DNA of 64,000 bases, taken from Desulfitobacterium dichloroeliminans LMG P-21439 (lineage in GTDB: Bacteria > Bacillota > Desulfitobacteriia > Desulfitobacteriales > Desulfitobacteriaceae). Under the pieces are notes generated by a model. It made no database searches. It was given only the letters and a program-made list of their open reading frames with translations, and was not told where the DNA came from. Below are positions 16,532 to 26,173 of this stretch, in pieces. The stretch is taken from positions 1,836,001 through 1,900,000 of the forward strand of contig NC_019903.1 of the NCBI RefSeq assembly GCF_000243135.2, in the 5' to 3' direction. A program made the translations under genes and the position numbers. The stretch's first letter is position 1; the number at the start of each line of letters is the position of its first letter.

Positions 16532-18958
16532 ATGAGTTTACTTGAAGAAAATGTAATCCAGCGCTCCTTGGAAGAAGTTCTTCCCGAGAGCTTTCTAGGA
16601 TATTCAAAACATGTCATATTGCAACGGGCTGTCCCTGATGTGAGGGATGGCCTAAAGCCTGTCCATCGCCGGATTATCTACTCCATGGATGAACTCGGCA
16701 TGCATCCGGACAAAGGCTATAGCAAATCCGCACGTCTGGTGGGGGATTGCATGGGAAAATACCATCCCCATGGAGATTCCTCTATCTACGATGCTGCCGT
16801 AAGAATGGCCCAGCCATGGGCTACCCGGTATCCTCTAATTGATGGACAAGGTAATTTTGGTTCCATTGACGGCGATAGCGCCGCGGCAATGCGCTATACT
16901 GAAATGCGGATGACCCATCTTTCCCAGATGATAACACAAGATATCGAGAAAAACGTCATCCCTTTTAAACCGAACTATGACCAACGCTTGAAAGAGCCCA
17001 CTGTATTGCCCAGCCCTTTTCCTAATCTGTTGGTCAACGGAGGTTCCGGAATTGCGGTAGGGATGGCCAGCAACATCCCTCCCCATAATTTGCGGGAAGT
17101 CGTATCAGCCCTGATTCTCCAAATCGACAAACCTGATGTTTCCCTTGAAGAACTGATGGAGAAGGTTAAAGGACCTGATTTTCCTACAGGTGGATTGATT
17201 ATCGGTTCCCAAGGGTTTACTGATGCTTATCGTACAGGCCGGGGAAAGGTGATTATGCGAGGCAAAGCAGTCACTGAACCTGGAAAAAATGGTAAAACCC
17301 TGATTGTTATTACGGAGATTCCATTCCAGGTTTCCAAATCCACTTTAGCTGCGAAGATTGAGACTCAATCGGAAAATGGCAAGATTGAAGGCATTAGCGA
17401 AGTCCGAGATGAATCTGACAGAGAAGGCATTCGGCTTGTGGTTGAATGCAAGAAGGATGCAGATCCCAAAAAAATCTTGAAGCTCCTCTTTAAGTATACC
17501 CAACTCCAAGAGACCTTTGGCATTATCAACTTAGTTATTACGGAGGAAGGGACCCCCAGAGTTTTGGGTTTAAAGGAGATTAATAAGTCCTTCCTGCAAC
17601 ACCGTAAGGAAGTTGTGATCCGGAGGACAGAATATGAACTGGAAAAAGCTAAAGCCCGAGCTCACATCTTAGAGGGCTTAGTTATTGCCATCAACAATTT
17701 GGATGAAGTCTTGTCGATTATCCGTTCTAGTAAAAATCCTTCCGTCGCCAAAGCCGGTTTAATCACTCGTTTTGAATTTACTGAAGTCCAGGCTCAAGCG
17801 ATTTTGGATATGAAATTACAACATTTAACCAACCTCGAGTTGGATTCTATTCGTAAAGAATATGCAGAGATATTAAAGTTAATTGCTGAGTTGGAGAGCA
17901 TTTTGGCGGATGTCAATAAAGTCTACGCTATTATCAAAGATGAACTTAAAGCGATTGCCGATAAGTACGGTGATGATCGACGTACGTTGATTCTTCCCGA
18001 GGATGTTGGCGAAGAAATTGATTTCAGCACTTTTGAAGAACCTGAGAAGGCAATGGAAGTTTACTTAACGAGAAAGGGCTTTGTCAAACAAATGCCTGCC
18101 CCAACCCGAAAAAGCCAGACGAATGCCCTAGCCTTTGCCTTTAAAGATGGCGATGTAATCATCGCTCAAGCTCCCTGTACCTCAAAAGACACTCTTTATT
18201 TCTTCACCCAGAATGGCAAGTTCTACGATGCAAAGGCTAAGCTGATACCTGAGGCCGGAGCTAAAGAAAAAGGAAGAGCTGTAACTAACTTTTTCCCCTT
18301 GCCGGAAGATGAACAGATTGTTGCGCTGATTTCTCTAAAAGAGGTAAAAGAAGGGCAGCACTTTGTCTTTGTCACAAAGGATGGTCAGGTGATGAGAAGT
18401 CCGGTAACTGATTTCCTCAATGCCAGAACTCCAGATGCAATGGGATTAAAGGATCAGGATGAAATAGTTAAGGTATTTCTTAGTGAAGGCGAAGGTGATT
18501 TGTTCCTCGCCAGCTACCAAGGACAAGCGATTCGTTTTGCGGAATCAGAAGTCAATCCCATGGGACGCAAATCCCGAGGAGTCAAGGGAATGACCTTAAA
18601 CGACGGAGATTTCGTTGTCGATGCGCTGATGCTTCAAGCAAGTACCGAAGGGAATTCAGGGGATTTGATAACGGTGACAGATCAAGGCTATATCAAAAGG
18701 ACTACCTTGGATGAGTATAAATCTCAGGGTCGTTCCGGACGAGGGATAGCTATTGCTAAGATAGATGCAGAGAAAACAGGGTATATAGTTTCTGTGCTCC
18801 AGGTTAATGGGGACAATACTAAGGTTCTGCATATTATTCAAGAGAGTGGAACCGTGACAAATATCGACCCTAAGTCACTTAAGAATGAATCCAGAACAAA
18901 GAGCGGAGTAGGTTTAGTCAACGTAATCATTAATGATTATGTGGTTCATGTCATCTAA
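16532..18958 (+). CDS. parC: Type IIA topoisomerase A subunit (ParC/GyrA-like)
   Basis: 808 residues. The breakage-reunion domain starts with VPDVRDGLKPVHRR and contains the quinolone-region motif YHPHGDSSIYDA and the catalytic tyrosine in AAMRYTEMR. A long coiled coil spans about residues 360-480. The C-terminal domain has beta-pinwheel repeats, including NPMGRKSRGVKGM and QGRSGRGI; the last resembles a degenerate GyrA box, so a gyrase-like wrapping ability cannot be excluded. It follows the B subunit with a GAGGTG ribosome binding site and forms an A2B2 enzyme with it. Confidence 0.87.
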   Translation: MSLLEENVIQRSLEEVLPESFLGYSKHVILQRAVPDVRDGLKPVHRRIIYSMDELGMHPDKGYSKSARLVGDCMGKYHPHGDSSIYDAAVRMAQPWATRYPLIDGQGNFGSIDGDSAAAMRYTEMRMTHLSQMITQDIEKNVIPFKPNYDQRLKEPTVLPSPFPNLLVNGGSGIAVGMASNIPPHNLREVVSALILQIDKPDVSLEELMEKVKGPDFPTGGLIIGSQGFTDAYRTGRGKVIMRGKAVTEPGKNGKTLIVITEIPFQVSKSTLAAKIETQSENGKIEGISEVRDESDREGIRLVVECKKDADPKKILKLLFKYTQLQETFGIINLVITEEGTPRVLGLKEINKSFLQHRKEVVIRRTEYELEKAKARAHILEGLVIAINNLDEVLSIIRSSKNPSVAKAGLITRFEFTEVQAQAILDMKLQHLTNLELDSIRKEYAEILKLIAELESILADVNKVYAIIKDELKAIADKYGDDRRTLILPEDVGEEIDFSTFEEPEKAMEVYLTRKGFVKQMPAPTRKSQTNALAFAFKDGDVIIAQAPCTSKDTLYFFTQNGKFYDAKAKLIPEAGAKEKGRAVTNFFPLPEDEQIVALISLKEVKEGQHFVFVTKDGQVMRSPVTDFLNARTPDAMGLKDQDEIVKVFLSEGEGDLFLASYQGQAIRFAESEVNPMGRKSRGVKGMTLNDGDFVVDALMLQASTEGNSGDLITVTDQGYIKRTTLDEYKSQGRSGRGIAIAKIDAEKTGYIVSVLQVNGDNTKVLHIIQESGTVTNIDPKSLKNESRTKSGVGLVNVIINDYVVHVI

Positions 18959-19016
18959 CACATTCAGTTAAGATGGTGAGTTCTCCACTGTTTGCCCAAG
19001 ATTGTCGTATAACTAT

Positions 19017-19066
19017 AAAGCGGTTGTTACACAATGAACTCAATGTTCATGTGTAACAACCGCTTT
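19017..19066. terminator. Long bidirectional terminator
   Basis: AAAGCGGTTGTTACAC pairs with GTGTAACAACCGCTTT. ATGAAC/GTTCAT extends the stem around a 5-base loop. It separates the convergent topoisomerase and SPFH genes; A/T runs on both flanks suit both directions. Confidence 0.88.
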
Positions 19067-19077
19067 TGTTGCTAATT

Positions 19078-19914
19078 TTATTGACCGTTATTGACGTCGA
19101 TAAAAGGCACAGCACCGCCGGTAACATTCGGCAGCTTGCCATCCCATTTTTCAATTGCCTTCATCTCAGCCTCAATTTCTCTTAGTTTTACAAGTTCGGG
19201 TGTAACTTCTTGTTTTTGGAGTCTTAAGGATTCAGCTTCAGCTTTTGCTTGTTCAATTTTTTGTTTAGCTTCAATTTCAATTCTTTGCAGATCGAGATTG
19301 GCCTTTAAGGCTTGCTGCTCAGCAATTTGTTTTTGTTCAATGGCATTATTGAACTCAACACTGAATTTAAATTCAGTAATGTTTATTTCATCGAGAATCA
19401 TATAATACGTGGCTAATTTCGACGAGAGCGTCTCCTTGATCTTGGCACTAACTTCGGAACGTTTGGAGATCAGCTCTTCAGCAGTGTATTGGGCCGTTAT
19501 TGCTTTGACAGCTTCACCAATCGCTGGGTCGACAATTCGCTCTCCATAAGACAAACCTACACTTTGATAAAGAGAATTTACTTGGTTAGGTTCGAGGTGA
19601 AAGTTAACGGCAACAGTTGTCGTCACGATTTGGAGGTCCTTAGATGCGGCCGTTTGATCCGATTGAGATTTTTGGACCCGCACATCTACAGGAATCACAC
19701 TTTGAATGAAAGGGATTTTAAAATGAAGACCTTCCGTTAAGACGACTGGGCGAACAGCTCCTAACTGTAATACAATGCCTCTTTGGCCAGCATTTACAAT
19801 GACAAAGGCATCCAGTGCTAGAATAACGAGAAGTACAAGCACAATACCAAAAGTAATGAAGCTTTTATTCATTTTCAGCTTAGGGACCATATTGACAACT
19901 TTTTCAGAATCCAA
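19078..19914 (-). CDS. Prohibitin/SPFH (band 7) family protein
   Basis: 278 residues from a TTG at 19914, with GGGAGG 7 bases upstream. An N-terminal membrane anchor (about residues 19-40) precedes an SPFH domain (VLQLGAVRPVVLTEGLHFK). A charged, Gln/Glu/Lys-rich coiled coil runs from about residue 170 to 250. The family forms ring-like membrane scaffolds and often modulates membrane proteases such as FtsH; HflC is a relative. No NfeD or protease partner is adjacent. Confidence 0.88.
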   Translation of the reverse strand: MDSEKVVNMVPKLKMNKSFITFGIVLVLLVILALDAFVIVNAGQRGIVLQLGAVRPVVLTEGLHFKIPFIQSVIPVDVRVQKSQSDQTAASKDLQIVTTTVAVNFHLEPNQVNSLYQSVGLSYGERIVDPAIGEAVKAITAQYTAEELISKRSEVSAKIKETLSSKLATYYMILDEINITEFKFSVEFNNAIEQKQIAEQQALKANLDLQRIEIEAKQKIEQAKAEAESLRLQKQEVTPELVKLREIEAEMKAIEKWDGKLPNVTGGAVPFIDVNNGQ

Positions 19915-20144
19915 TTCGTATCCTCCCTTAAATATATTGATAATGTAGATTATTCTTACCCCTAACTATACCTTACTCGGTTAGTAAAAATCTATGGTAC
20001 TTTTATACTTTTCAGAAGAGAATAAGGAGAAGATAAGAAAACAGATAATTCAGAAAATAATGATTGACTGACAAGGCCATTTTTAGTATTGTCTATATAA
20101 ACTACAATCTCCCTAGTTGATCAAAGACAGTATTATTCTATCAT

Positions 20145-20406
20145 TGAATATTACGGTTCACGAGAGCCGCTATTCCGAAGGTAGTTGAGCCACCTCTCCA
20201 GAAAAATTGAGCCACCGTTCCGCTTACGGAGCCAATCATGCAATACGGCATAAAGACCCCAATATCCGCCCTAACGAAATGGTAGCAAAGTCCCGTACTT
20301 GGCGTAGCCAAGGGAGGGGAAGTCTTCCTGCTTCTTTGCTTCTCTAGGTTTGATGCGTGGAGAGTATATGTATACCCTCCACAACATCACAGTTTATGTT
20401 TTTTCG
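20145..20406. repeat. Left end of the IS21 element (near istB)
   Basis: Non-coding end with the terminal repeat and two clear TTGAGCCACC boxes (about 20186 and 20206), the inverted counterparts of the GTGGCTC boxes at the right end. A hairpin GTGGAG-GTATA / TATAC-CTCCAC lies near 20358-20383 and may end istB transcription. Confidence 0.6.
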
Positions 20407-21150
20407 TTATTCAAGTATTCCTTTACGTTTGCGCATGGAATCATCTCCATCAATCATGATCGTATAGGAATCATGAACAATTCGGTCTAAAATTGCATCC
20501 GCCAAGGTGCCTTCGCCAATTTTGCCATGCCAGCCTGCGGGGGAAAATTGGGAGCTAAAAATGGTCGAACCTTTTTTATGCCTTCCTTCAATGATCTCTA
20601 GGAGATCCCTAGCTTCACTGTTGGCTAAAGGTACTAGTAACCATTCATCCAAAATGAGAAGACTCACCTTTTTGTACTGGTTCATGACCTTCTTGTAAAT
20701 TCCTTCGCCCCGTGCAATGGCTAACTCATTTAATAAGTCTGGGAGCCGAATGTACTTTACAGTGTAGAAGTTGCGGCAGGCAGCTATTCCAAAAGCACAG
20801 CTTAGATAAGTCTTCCCGGCGCCAGAAGCTCCGAGAACAATAATATTGTGTTTGTCTTGAATGTATGAACATGTAGAAAGTCGGGTGATTTGTGCCTTGT
20901 CCAGTTTTCGATCGGCATGATACTCAATATTCTCTATGCAGGCTTCGGGCAAATTCAGTTCAGCTTTTCGAATCAATTTAGCGAGCTTATTGTTTTTACG
21001 CCTTGCCCATTCGATGTCGACCATTATCCCAAACCGTTCTTCAAAAGATAACTCATTATAGGCCGGATCTTGTATTTGTTGGCGAAAAGATCCCACCATC
21101 GAGGATAACCGCATCTCATTGAGTTTACTAATGGTTGTTTCGTTTAGCAT
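20407..21150 (-). CDS. istB: IS21 helper ATPase IstB
   Basis: 247 residues. A DnaC-like AAA+ ATPase with Walker A GASGAGKTYLSC (about residues 105-117) and Walker B LLILDEWLLVPL. It activates the IstA transposase and selects target DNA. Its ATG overlaps the istA stop codon in TAATG, with AGGAGG upstream, so translation is coupled. The length is normal for the family. Confidence 0.93.
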   Translation of the reverse strand: MLNETTISKLNEMRLSSMVGSFRQQIQDPAYNELSFEERFGIMVDIEWARRKNNKLAKLIRKAELNLPEACIENIEYHADRKLDKAQITRLSTCSYIQDKHNIIVLGASGAGKTYLSCAFGIAACRNFYTVKYIRLPDLLNELAIARGEGIYKKVMNQYKKVSLLILDEWLLVPLANSEARDLLEIIEGRHKKGSTIFSSQFSPAGWHGKIGEGTLADAILDRIVHDSYTIMIDGDDSMRKRKGILE

Positions 21151-22688
21151 TATGAGTTCCTCCTGTAATAGTCTGCGCCTCTGGTAAATCCAAAGGAGGA
21201 GGAATCTGGAACGTTAACCGGCTCTTCTCTAAGGATTTTGTCTTGTCCCGTCTGGAGGATGGTCTGGATGCTCTTAAAACTAGGATTTGGAGTGTAAGAA
21301 AGAGCTTTCTGGCAGGCTGCTTCTAAACGATTGATGGAATACTTGTCCGCCAGTTTGAGTAGGCCCATGCAGCTTTTGTAACCTTGTTGTTCAACTCGAT
21401 AAGAAGCTAAGATTGCCTTCACAACAACCTCAGTATGCTCACCAATACTTTTCGCCCAAGACACGAATCGCTCTGCGTTCCATGCTATATACTTTTGATG
21501 GTCCTCGGGCATATGTTCCGTGACTGTGTTGTATAGACCTTCACGTCCGCGTAATCTGGGATGGGAACAAATCCGATTCCCATTGAAGAAAACCTCCACG
21601 ACATGGCTGGTAACACGAACATCCACCTTGTGCTTGATGTATTCATAAGGAACGCTGTAGTACCTCTTATCTACCGCAACGTGATAGTTAAATTGCACTG
21701 TTGCGACCTTCCAAACCGCTAATTCATAAGGAGTAGGTGGAAGGGGCAAGAGCATTGCTTTTTCTTCCTCCCGAAAGACACTCAACCGGCTCCCTGGCTT
21801 CTTTTGAAAGGGCTTTCGGTTAAATTCCTCAAGTTTGCCCTGAATCGCTTCATTGAGCTCTCCTAAGGAAAAGAACTGTTGTCTTCTTAGTGCAGCTAGA
21901 ATCCATGTTGAGATAACTCCTACAGCGCCTTCAACACTGGGTTTGTCTTTCGGCTTTCTTACTCGTGCAGGTATAACCGCTGTGCCATAGTGCTCAGCTA
22001 ATTCATGATAAGTTTTGTTGATCACCGGGGTATACCAGGACACCCGATCTACGCCTGTTTTAAGGTTGTCTGGCACTAATATTCGCGTGACACCGCCAAA
22101 GTACTTGAAAGCATTAACATGGGCTGCAATCCAAGATTCTTGATTCTGTGATAGAAAGGCTTCTACATAGGCATATTGACTGCATGAGAGAACAGCTACA
22201 AAAACATAGGCCGTGATGATTTCGCCTGTATCGCTATCGATGATTCCAGCTGTTTGACCAGCCCAGTCGACTTCCATTTGCTCACCAGGCTTGTGGCTAA
22301 TATGCATGGTTGCTTTGGTTTTCGTGACATACTGCTGATAGTAGTAACAGAATTGGGAATACATGAGTGGGATCTCATTACTTAACCGGCAAGATTCACA
22401 GTATTCATTCCAGAGCAGGCTAAGTGTTACTCCGCTTTTAGCCATCTCCTTATGAAGGTATTCGCAGTCCGGACGCTTGCGGGTTGATGGTAATGACGAT
22501 TCGGGGAAGAGAAGTTTTTGTAGTTCACCGTTGGTCATATCTGGGGTCAGTGGCCATTTTAAATTAAGCTCTACTGCCCGATTTACCACCTTTGCGACGG
22601 TGTTTCGTGAGCATTCGCAGCTTACCGCAATGCTCCGTTGGCTGATTCCTTGGCTGATGAGCCGTAGAATCTCTCTGTAATTGGTCAT
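21150..22688 (-). CDS. istA: IS21 transposase IstA
   Basis: About 512 residues from the ATG at 22688 (GGAGGT 6 bases upstream); a longer start at 22718 is unlikely. An N-terminal helix-turn-helix (ILRLISQGISQRSIAVSCEC) precedes an rve/DDE integrase core (MEVDWAGQTAGI for the first Asp, VPDNLKTGVDR for the second, KDKPSVEGAVG for the Glu). It cuts and joins the element ends with IstB. Confidence 0.93.
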   Translation of the reverse strand: MTNYREILRLISQGISQRSIAVSCECSRNTVAKVVNRAVELNLKWPLTPDMTNGELQKLLFPESSLPSTRKRPDCEYLHKEMAKSGVTLSLLWNEYCESCRLSNEIPLMYSQFCYYYQQYVTKTKATMHISHKPGEQMEVDWAGQTAGIIDSDTGEIITAYVFVAVLSCSQYAYVEAFLSQNQESWIAAHVNAFKYFGGVTRILVPDNLKTGVDRVSWYTPVINKTYHELAEHYGTAVIPARVRKPKDKPSVEGAVGVISTWILAALRRQQFFSLGELNEAIQGKLEEFNRKPFQKKPGSRLSVFREEEKAMLLPLPPTPYELAVWKVATVQFNYHVAVDKRYYSVPYEYIKHKVDVRVTSHVVEVFFNGNRICSHPRLRGREGLYNTVTEHMPEDHQKYIAWNAERFVSWAKSIGEHTEVVVKAILASYRVEQQGYKSCMGLLKLADKYSINRLEAACQKALSYTPNPSFKSIQTILQTGQDKILREEPVNVPDSSSFGFTRGADYYRRNS

Positions 22689-22718
22689 CCATAGACCTCC
22701 CATTGAATGTATTAACAC

Positions 22719-22854
22719 TCCTCTCTTGAGTGTTTGCTACATTCTACCAAGAAGTCTAACCAAGTGGCTCACCATCCGGAGGAGTGGCTCAAAAATTCCA
22801 GAGACCTGGCTCTCATATTCCGGAACAGTGGCTCATTTTAGCCCGGATTATTCA
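22719..22854. repeat. Right end of the IS21 element
   Basis: Holds three GTGGCTCA-type boxes, at about 22757, 22785 and 22829, before the terminal repeat that ends with CA at 22854. Spacing and orientation mirror the left end. Confidence 0.6.
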
Positions 22855-22902
22855 ATCATTGCTAATACATCCAAGCTATATTGAAAGGACTGAATAAACA
22901 TC

Positions 22903-23334
22903 ATGATTCATTTGCGGAAGGAAGTTACTCCTGAATATTTAAATGGTTTAGGAAAGGAATTTTTACCGGAATTATTAAATGTAGAAATAGTTAGTCTAGA
23001 AGAAGGGAGGCTAACTGGTAGTATGGAAATAAGCCATTTTCATATGGCACCTAATGGATATTTGCATGCAGCCAGTATAATCGCTTTAGCAGATACGTGC
23101 TGCGGATATGGCACAGCTGCACATCTACCAGAAGGGGCGCTGGGATTTACAACTATCGAATTGAAAAGTAATCATCTTAGTACTCAACGGGACGGGAAAA
23201 TCCTTTGTGTCTCTACAGCACAACATATAGGAAGAACAACACAGGTTTGGGATGCAATAGTCACATCCGCTGAGACTGGTAAGAAAATTGCTATGTTCCG
23301 ATGCACGCAAATGATTTTATGGCCAAAGAATTAG
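22903..23334 (+). CDS. Hotdog-fold thioesterase (PaaI family)
   Basis: 143 residues. The hotdog core is recognisable through APNGYLHAASIIALADTCCGYG, where the family usually has HGG..aLaDta.g, and FTTIELKSNHLS. The family hydrolyses acyl- or aryl-CoA thioesters in the cytoplasm. The SD-like AAAGGA lies about 13 bases upstream, so initiation may be weak. The IS21 element ends 48 bases before the start and may have displaced its promoter. The substrate is not predictable. Confidence 0.82.
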   Translation: MIHLRKEVTPEYLNGLGKEFLPELLNVEIVSLEEGRLTGSMEISHFHMAPNGYLHAASIIALADTCCGYGTAAHLPEGALGFTTIELKSNHLSTQRDGKILCVSTAQHIGRTTQVWDAIVTSAETGKKIAMFRCTQMILWPKN

Positions 23335-23381
23335 GTTATACTTTACATAATATTCATTTTGCGAATAACTCTAGAAGGGGA

Positions 23382-23420
23382 GGGGGCTGAAACCTGCATG
23401 TGCTTGAGGTTTCAGCCCCC
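23382..23420. terminator. GC-rich hairpin after the thioesterase gene
   Basis: GGGGGCTGAAACCT pairs perfectly with AGGTTTCAGCCCCC around an 11-base loop. No T-run follows on either strand, but the position between convergent genes suggests a termination or transcript-end role. Confidence 0.55.
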
Positions 23421-23463
23421 GAACTTATCCGAAAACTGAACAGAATATCAAATTTGCGAAAGA

Positions 23464-23856
23464 TTATTGACAGCACTCGATTAATTCTAAGGAGGTTTGT
23501 ATTAAAGGATTGTTATCGCTTTCACGATAAAGAGCATAGACACAACTGGAATAATCTTCGTAAGGAGAAAGTTTGACAGTGTTTAATATTTTGTTTTTAT
23601 ATAAGATGTTATCCTTTATCATGAAATAATCTGCTAAAGTAACGGCTTCTTTATCATTTGTTAAAATTTCAAATATTAGCTGATAGTTAGGGAAGCAATC
23701 GATATTATCAGAAAAAATAAGATTAGAATTAATAAGATTTGGCCTAACTAAAACGTCAATCAAAGTATCCTTACTATTGCGCAGTTCTTTAGCAACGCTC
23801 CTGTTACATTTACCTTCAATGTGTTTGAAAATAATTCGTTTGAATCTCGTTACCAC
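23464..23856 (-). pseudogene. Probable chimera: IstA-like HTH joined to LysR C-terminus
   Basis: 130 residues with a fair ribosome binding site (AGGAGG, 10 bases) and a GTG start. Residues 1-37 (RIIFKHIEGKCNRSVAKELR...) resemble the helix-turn-helix start of an IstA-type transposase. Residues from about 45 to the end (FPNYQLIFEILTNDKEAV ... VYALYRESDNNPLIQ) resemble the last third of a LysR effector domain. The LysR DNA-binding domain is missing. I read it as a remnant formed by an old IS21 insertion and deletion. Family assignments are by eye, so confidence is limited. Confidence 0.4.
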
Positions 23857-23972
23857 TTCCTTTGGTCCTCCTCGTAGCTACTACTAAAAGGATACCATTT
23901 TATTATTGGAAGCGACTAAAATTTCAATGGACCCGCCTGACTTGTTTTTTTAAATTACATGAAGAAATGCTG

Positions 23973-24509
23973 CTAAGAACATAAATCTTTTAAAATTTGA
24001 GGCATATTGTCACAACGTTGTCTATTAAATTCCTCAGGTGTCAGTTTAAAATTATTATTAAGCCATTCTATAGCCATGTTGAATGCACCGTAATTAAACA
24101 TTTTTATTGCAAATTCTACATCCTGTGATAACTCGTTCGCATTGATTTTCTTTTTCACAAAATCTTTAATTAATTCTTCCCCATTTCGATGGACAAAATC
24201 TCTAAATGAATTTTGTCCACGGAAATTTAGAATACTCTGGAAATATTTTCGATTATTATCATAAAATTTTATAATATTTAACTGAACTTCGTACATTGAA
24301 GTCCCATTAATAAACAACTGTTCTACGTGATATTTATAAAACCAGTTCATTAAGTCATATTTATCTTTAAAATGACGGTAAAATGTTGAACGAGAACATT
24401 TGCTTTTAACTAAAATATCGTTAACTGTAATTTTATTCATTGATTTTTCATTCAATAATTCGCATAAACTATCATAAATGATTTTCTTTGTAATATGATT
24501 TCTCAACAT
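23973..24509 (-). CDS. TetR/AcrR family transcriptional regulator
   Basis: 178 residues. The helix-turn-helix is clear (about residues 26-50, ITVNDILVKSKCSRSTFYRH). The C-terminal half resembles the DhaS-type TetR C-terminal domain (FDYGAF-like NYGAFNMAIEWLNN). It is AT-rich and flanked by remnants. Neighbouring targets are unclear; the amidohydrolase island starts 2 kb away. Confidence 0.82.
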   Translation of the reverse strand: MLRNHITKKIIYDSLCELLNEKSMNKITVNDILVKSKCSRSTFYRHFKDKYDLMNWFYKYHVEQLFINGTSMYEVQLNIIKFYDNNRKYFQSILNFRGQNSFRDFVHRNGEELIKDFVKKKINANELSQDVEFAIKMFNYGAFNMAIEWLNNNFKLTPEEFNRQRCDNMPQILKDLCS

Positions 24510-25549
24510 TTCATAATCCTCCGTTTTACCAGAATGGCGGTCGGGATTCGCTTAATAAACAGGAAATTCTCACAGTTGATTATTCGAAAAGTGATAACGA
24601 ACTGTTGTTGAGTTTCGTCGCGTTCCCCGCAATGCCATTCTTAGTGTTTTTGAACAGGAGATATATAGGCTGAGTCAGAAAAGGAGTTATAGCCCTCTAA
24701 ACAAAAATGTAAATACCAATCAAAAGAGTAGTAGAAAGGTGAAAAGGCTCCAACGACAACACCGGGACGGAATAACGTTGATAGGTTACACTAAAATGGA
24801 CAGTTCTCTTAAGGTCTAGTAAACTTAAAAACAATAATGAAGGAGATGAAACATTACCGTTATGAACATTCCCGGAAATGGTCCAAGTTGCGATGTTCGA
24901 TGATAAGTAGCGAATCATCAGAACTTGTCAAGTGACCTTTTATCGGCAAAAAATAAGAACATTCTGTAGTATAGACAACCCTCGATTGTTTTCCACATCT
25001 AACAAGGAATTCATGACTTTTAAAAAAGTGTGTAGTTTAACATGGAGGCTGTCTCCAATTGGGATTTGAATTTCATTAATCCAGCGAATTTCCGATTAAT
25101 TCATTTCATTTAGAAATTCACCTCCTTTATATTCCTAGAGTCTATTAGACATATGAAATATAGAATTAAAGCAAAAAGTGGAATGCTACAAGATAATCCA
25201 AATGCATGTGTTTCAAAAGATTACTCTTGACATTTTAAGAACTACACATATTGGCAAATGGTACTTTGATAATTAAGTGCAAATCTTCATGATAAAGCGG
25301 TAGTATTCCATAAATACTCGAGCTAAACCCCGTTTTTATAACTTTCCTAGGGCGTGTCAGCTAGGCTTTCTAATACCAGCGTAGTGCCGACGTACAATTT
25401 GGGCTCATCTCCTTATAACTTCCTTTAGTAAACGTTTTGATGAGGCTATGAAAAATTAAATTTCCAAGGATAAACAATGCTCGGTAGGCGGTTCAGTTAA
25501 TAAGAGTAATCATGATATTCATCATGCAACAAAAGAAATTATTGTATTT

Positions 25550-25581
25550 AAAGCCACTGATTTTTGATCAATGGCTTTTTC
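25550..25581 (+). terminator. Orphan terminator-like hairpin
   Basis: AAAGCCA (25550-25556) pairs with TGGCTTT (25572-25578), followed by more T residues. There is no intact gene upstream, so it probably belonged to a lost gene. Confidence 0.5.
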
Positions 25582-25611
25582 TGTGCCAAGGAACATCATA
25601 AATCTCTAATG

Positions 25612-25653
25612 TGTTATGTGCGGCAAATTAGGTTAAATTAGCACCACATAACA
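25612..25653. repeat. 9-bp inverted repeat
   Basis: TGTTATGTG (25612-25620) and CACATAACA (25645-25653) are perfect arms around 24 bases. It may be a protein-binding site or the remains of a mobile-element end. Confidence 0.35.
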
Positions 25654-25962
25654 AAAAGGATCATTATATAGCACTCTAACAGAAACCAGTTCTTTTCATT
25701 TATTTGGGGGGCAAAGCCTTAAGGGATCGCTAGTTGAACTACTTTTTAGAATGGCATGCATAATACATGTAAAGAATTCCCTTACGAGACAAAAAAGTGG
25801 TTTTGTATTTTAATGGTATAAACTAATAAATACATATCTGTTAGATATTATAATAATACGTTATAATTAAAATAGAGTTAATCAATTAAGAAAAAATTGG
25901 AAGAATCATGCTAGAAAAAAGATAAAGACAGATCCAATTTTCTCTAAACATCGCATCAAAGC

Positions 25963-26173
25963 GAAGAATTGAATGATATGGTAAGAAGAGATGTGTAAAT
26001 TATTGAATATAACATTGATAATAAGTTGGTCTTAAGAAAGATAATGGATGAAAATTAGTAGATTAACTTCCGGAAGGTCCAAGGTATCCAGATAATTTAC
26101 CAGATGGACAAAACACGCTGTAACCTGAAAAAATAATAAGATATCTGGAAATAAATATCGAAAACTCATTTGA
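25963..26173 (+). pseudogene. Remnant of a regulator with a Fis-type helix-turn-helix
   Basis: One frame, broken by three stops, reads EELNDMVRRDV, then IIEYNIDNKLVLRKIMDEN, then INFRKVQGIQIIYQMDKTRC. After a +1 shift it continues with a stretch ending ISGNKYRKLI. The end resembles the KT-CNL-KAA-LGIS--T-YRKL pattern of Fis-type HTH domains at the C-terminus of sigma-54 activators. It lies 350 bases before the amidohydrolase island and may be its lost activator. The match is by eye only. Confidence 0.35.

Larger units (their letters stand above)
20145..22854 (-). mobile_element. Complete IS21-family insertion sequence
   Basis: 2710 bp. The ends are imperfect inverted repeats starting TGAATA-T-CGG and reaching GAGCC; the termini are TG at 20145-20146 and CA at 22853-22854. 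A 5-bp target duplication ATCAT flanks it (20140-20144 and 22855-22859). Several TGGCTCA copies inside each end, in inverted orientation, look like transposase binding sites typical of this family. It carries istA and istB in the usual order on the minus strand. All reading frames appear intact, so it may be active. Confidence 0.85.

Noticed and set aside
24697-24918. 73-residue minus-strand frame in the decayed region
   Set aside because: No ribosome binding site, no family resemblance and unlikely composition; the opposite strand has an equally open frame.
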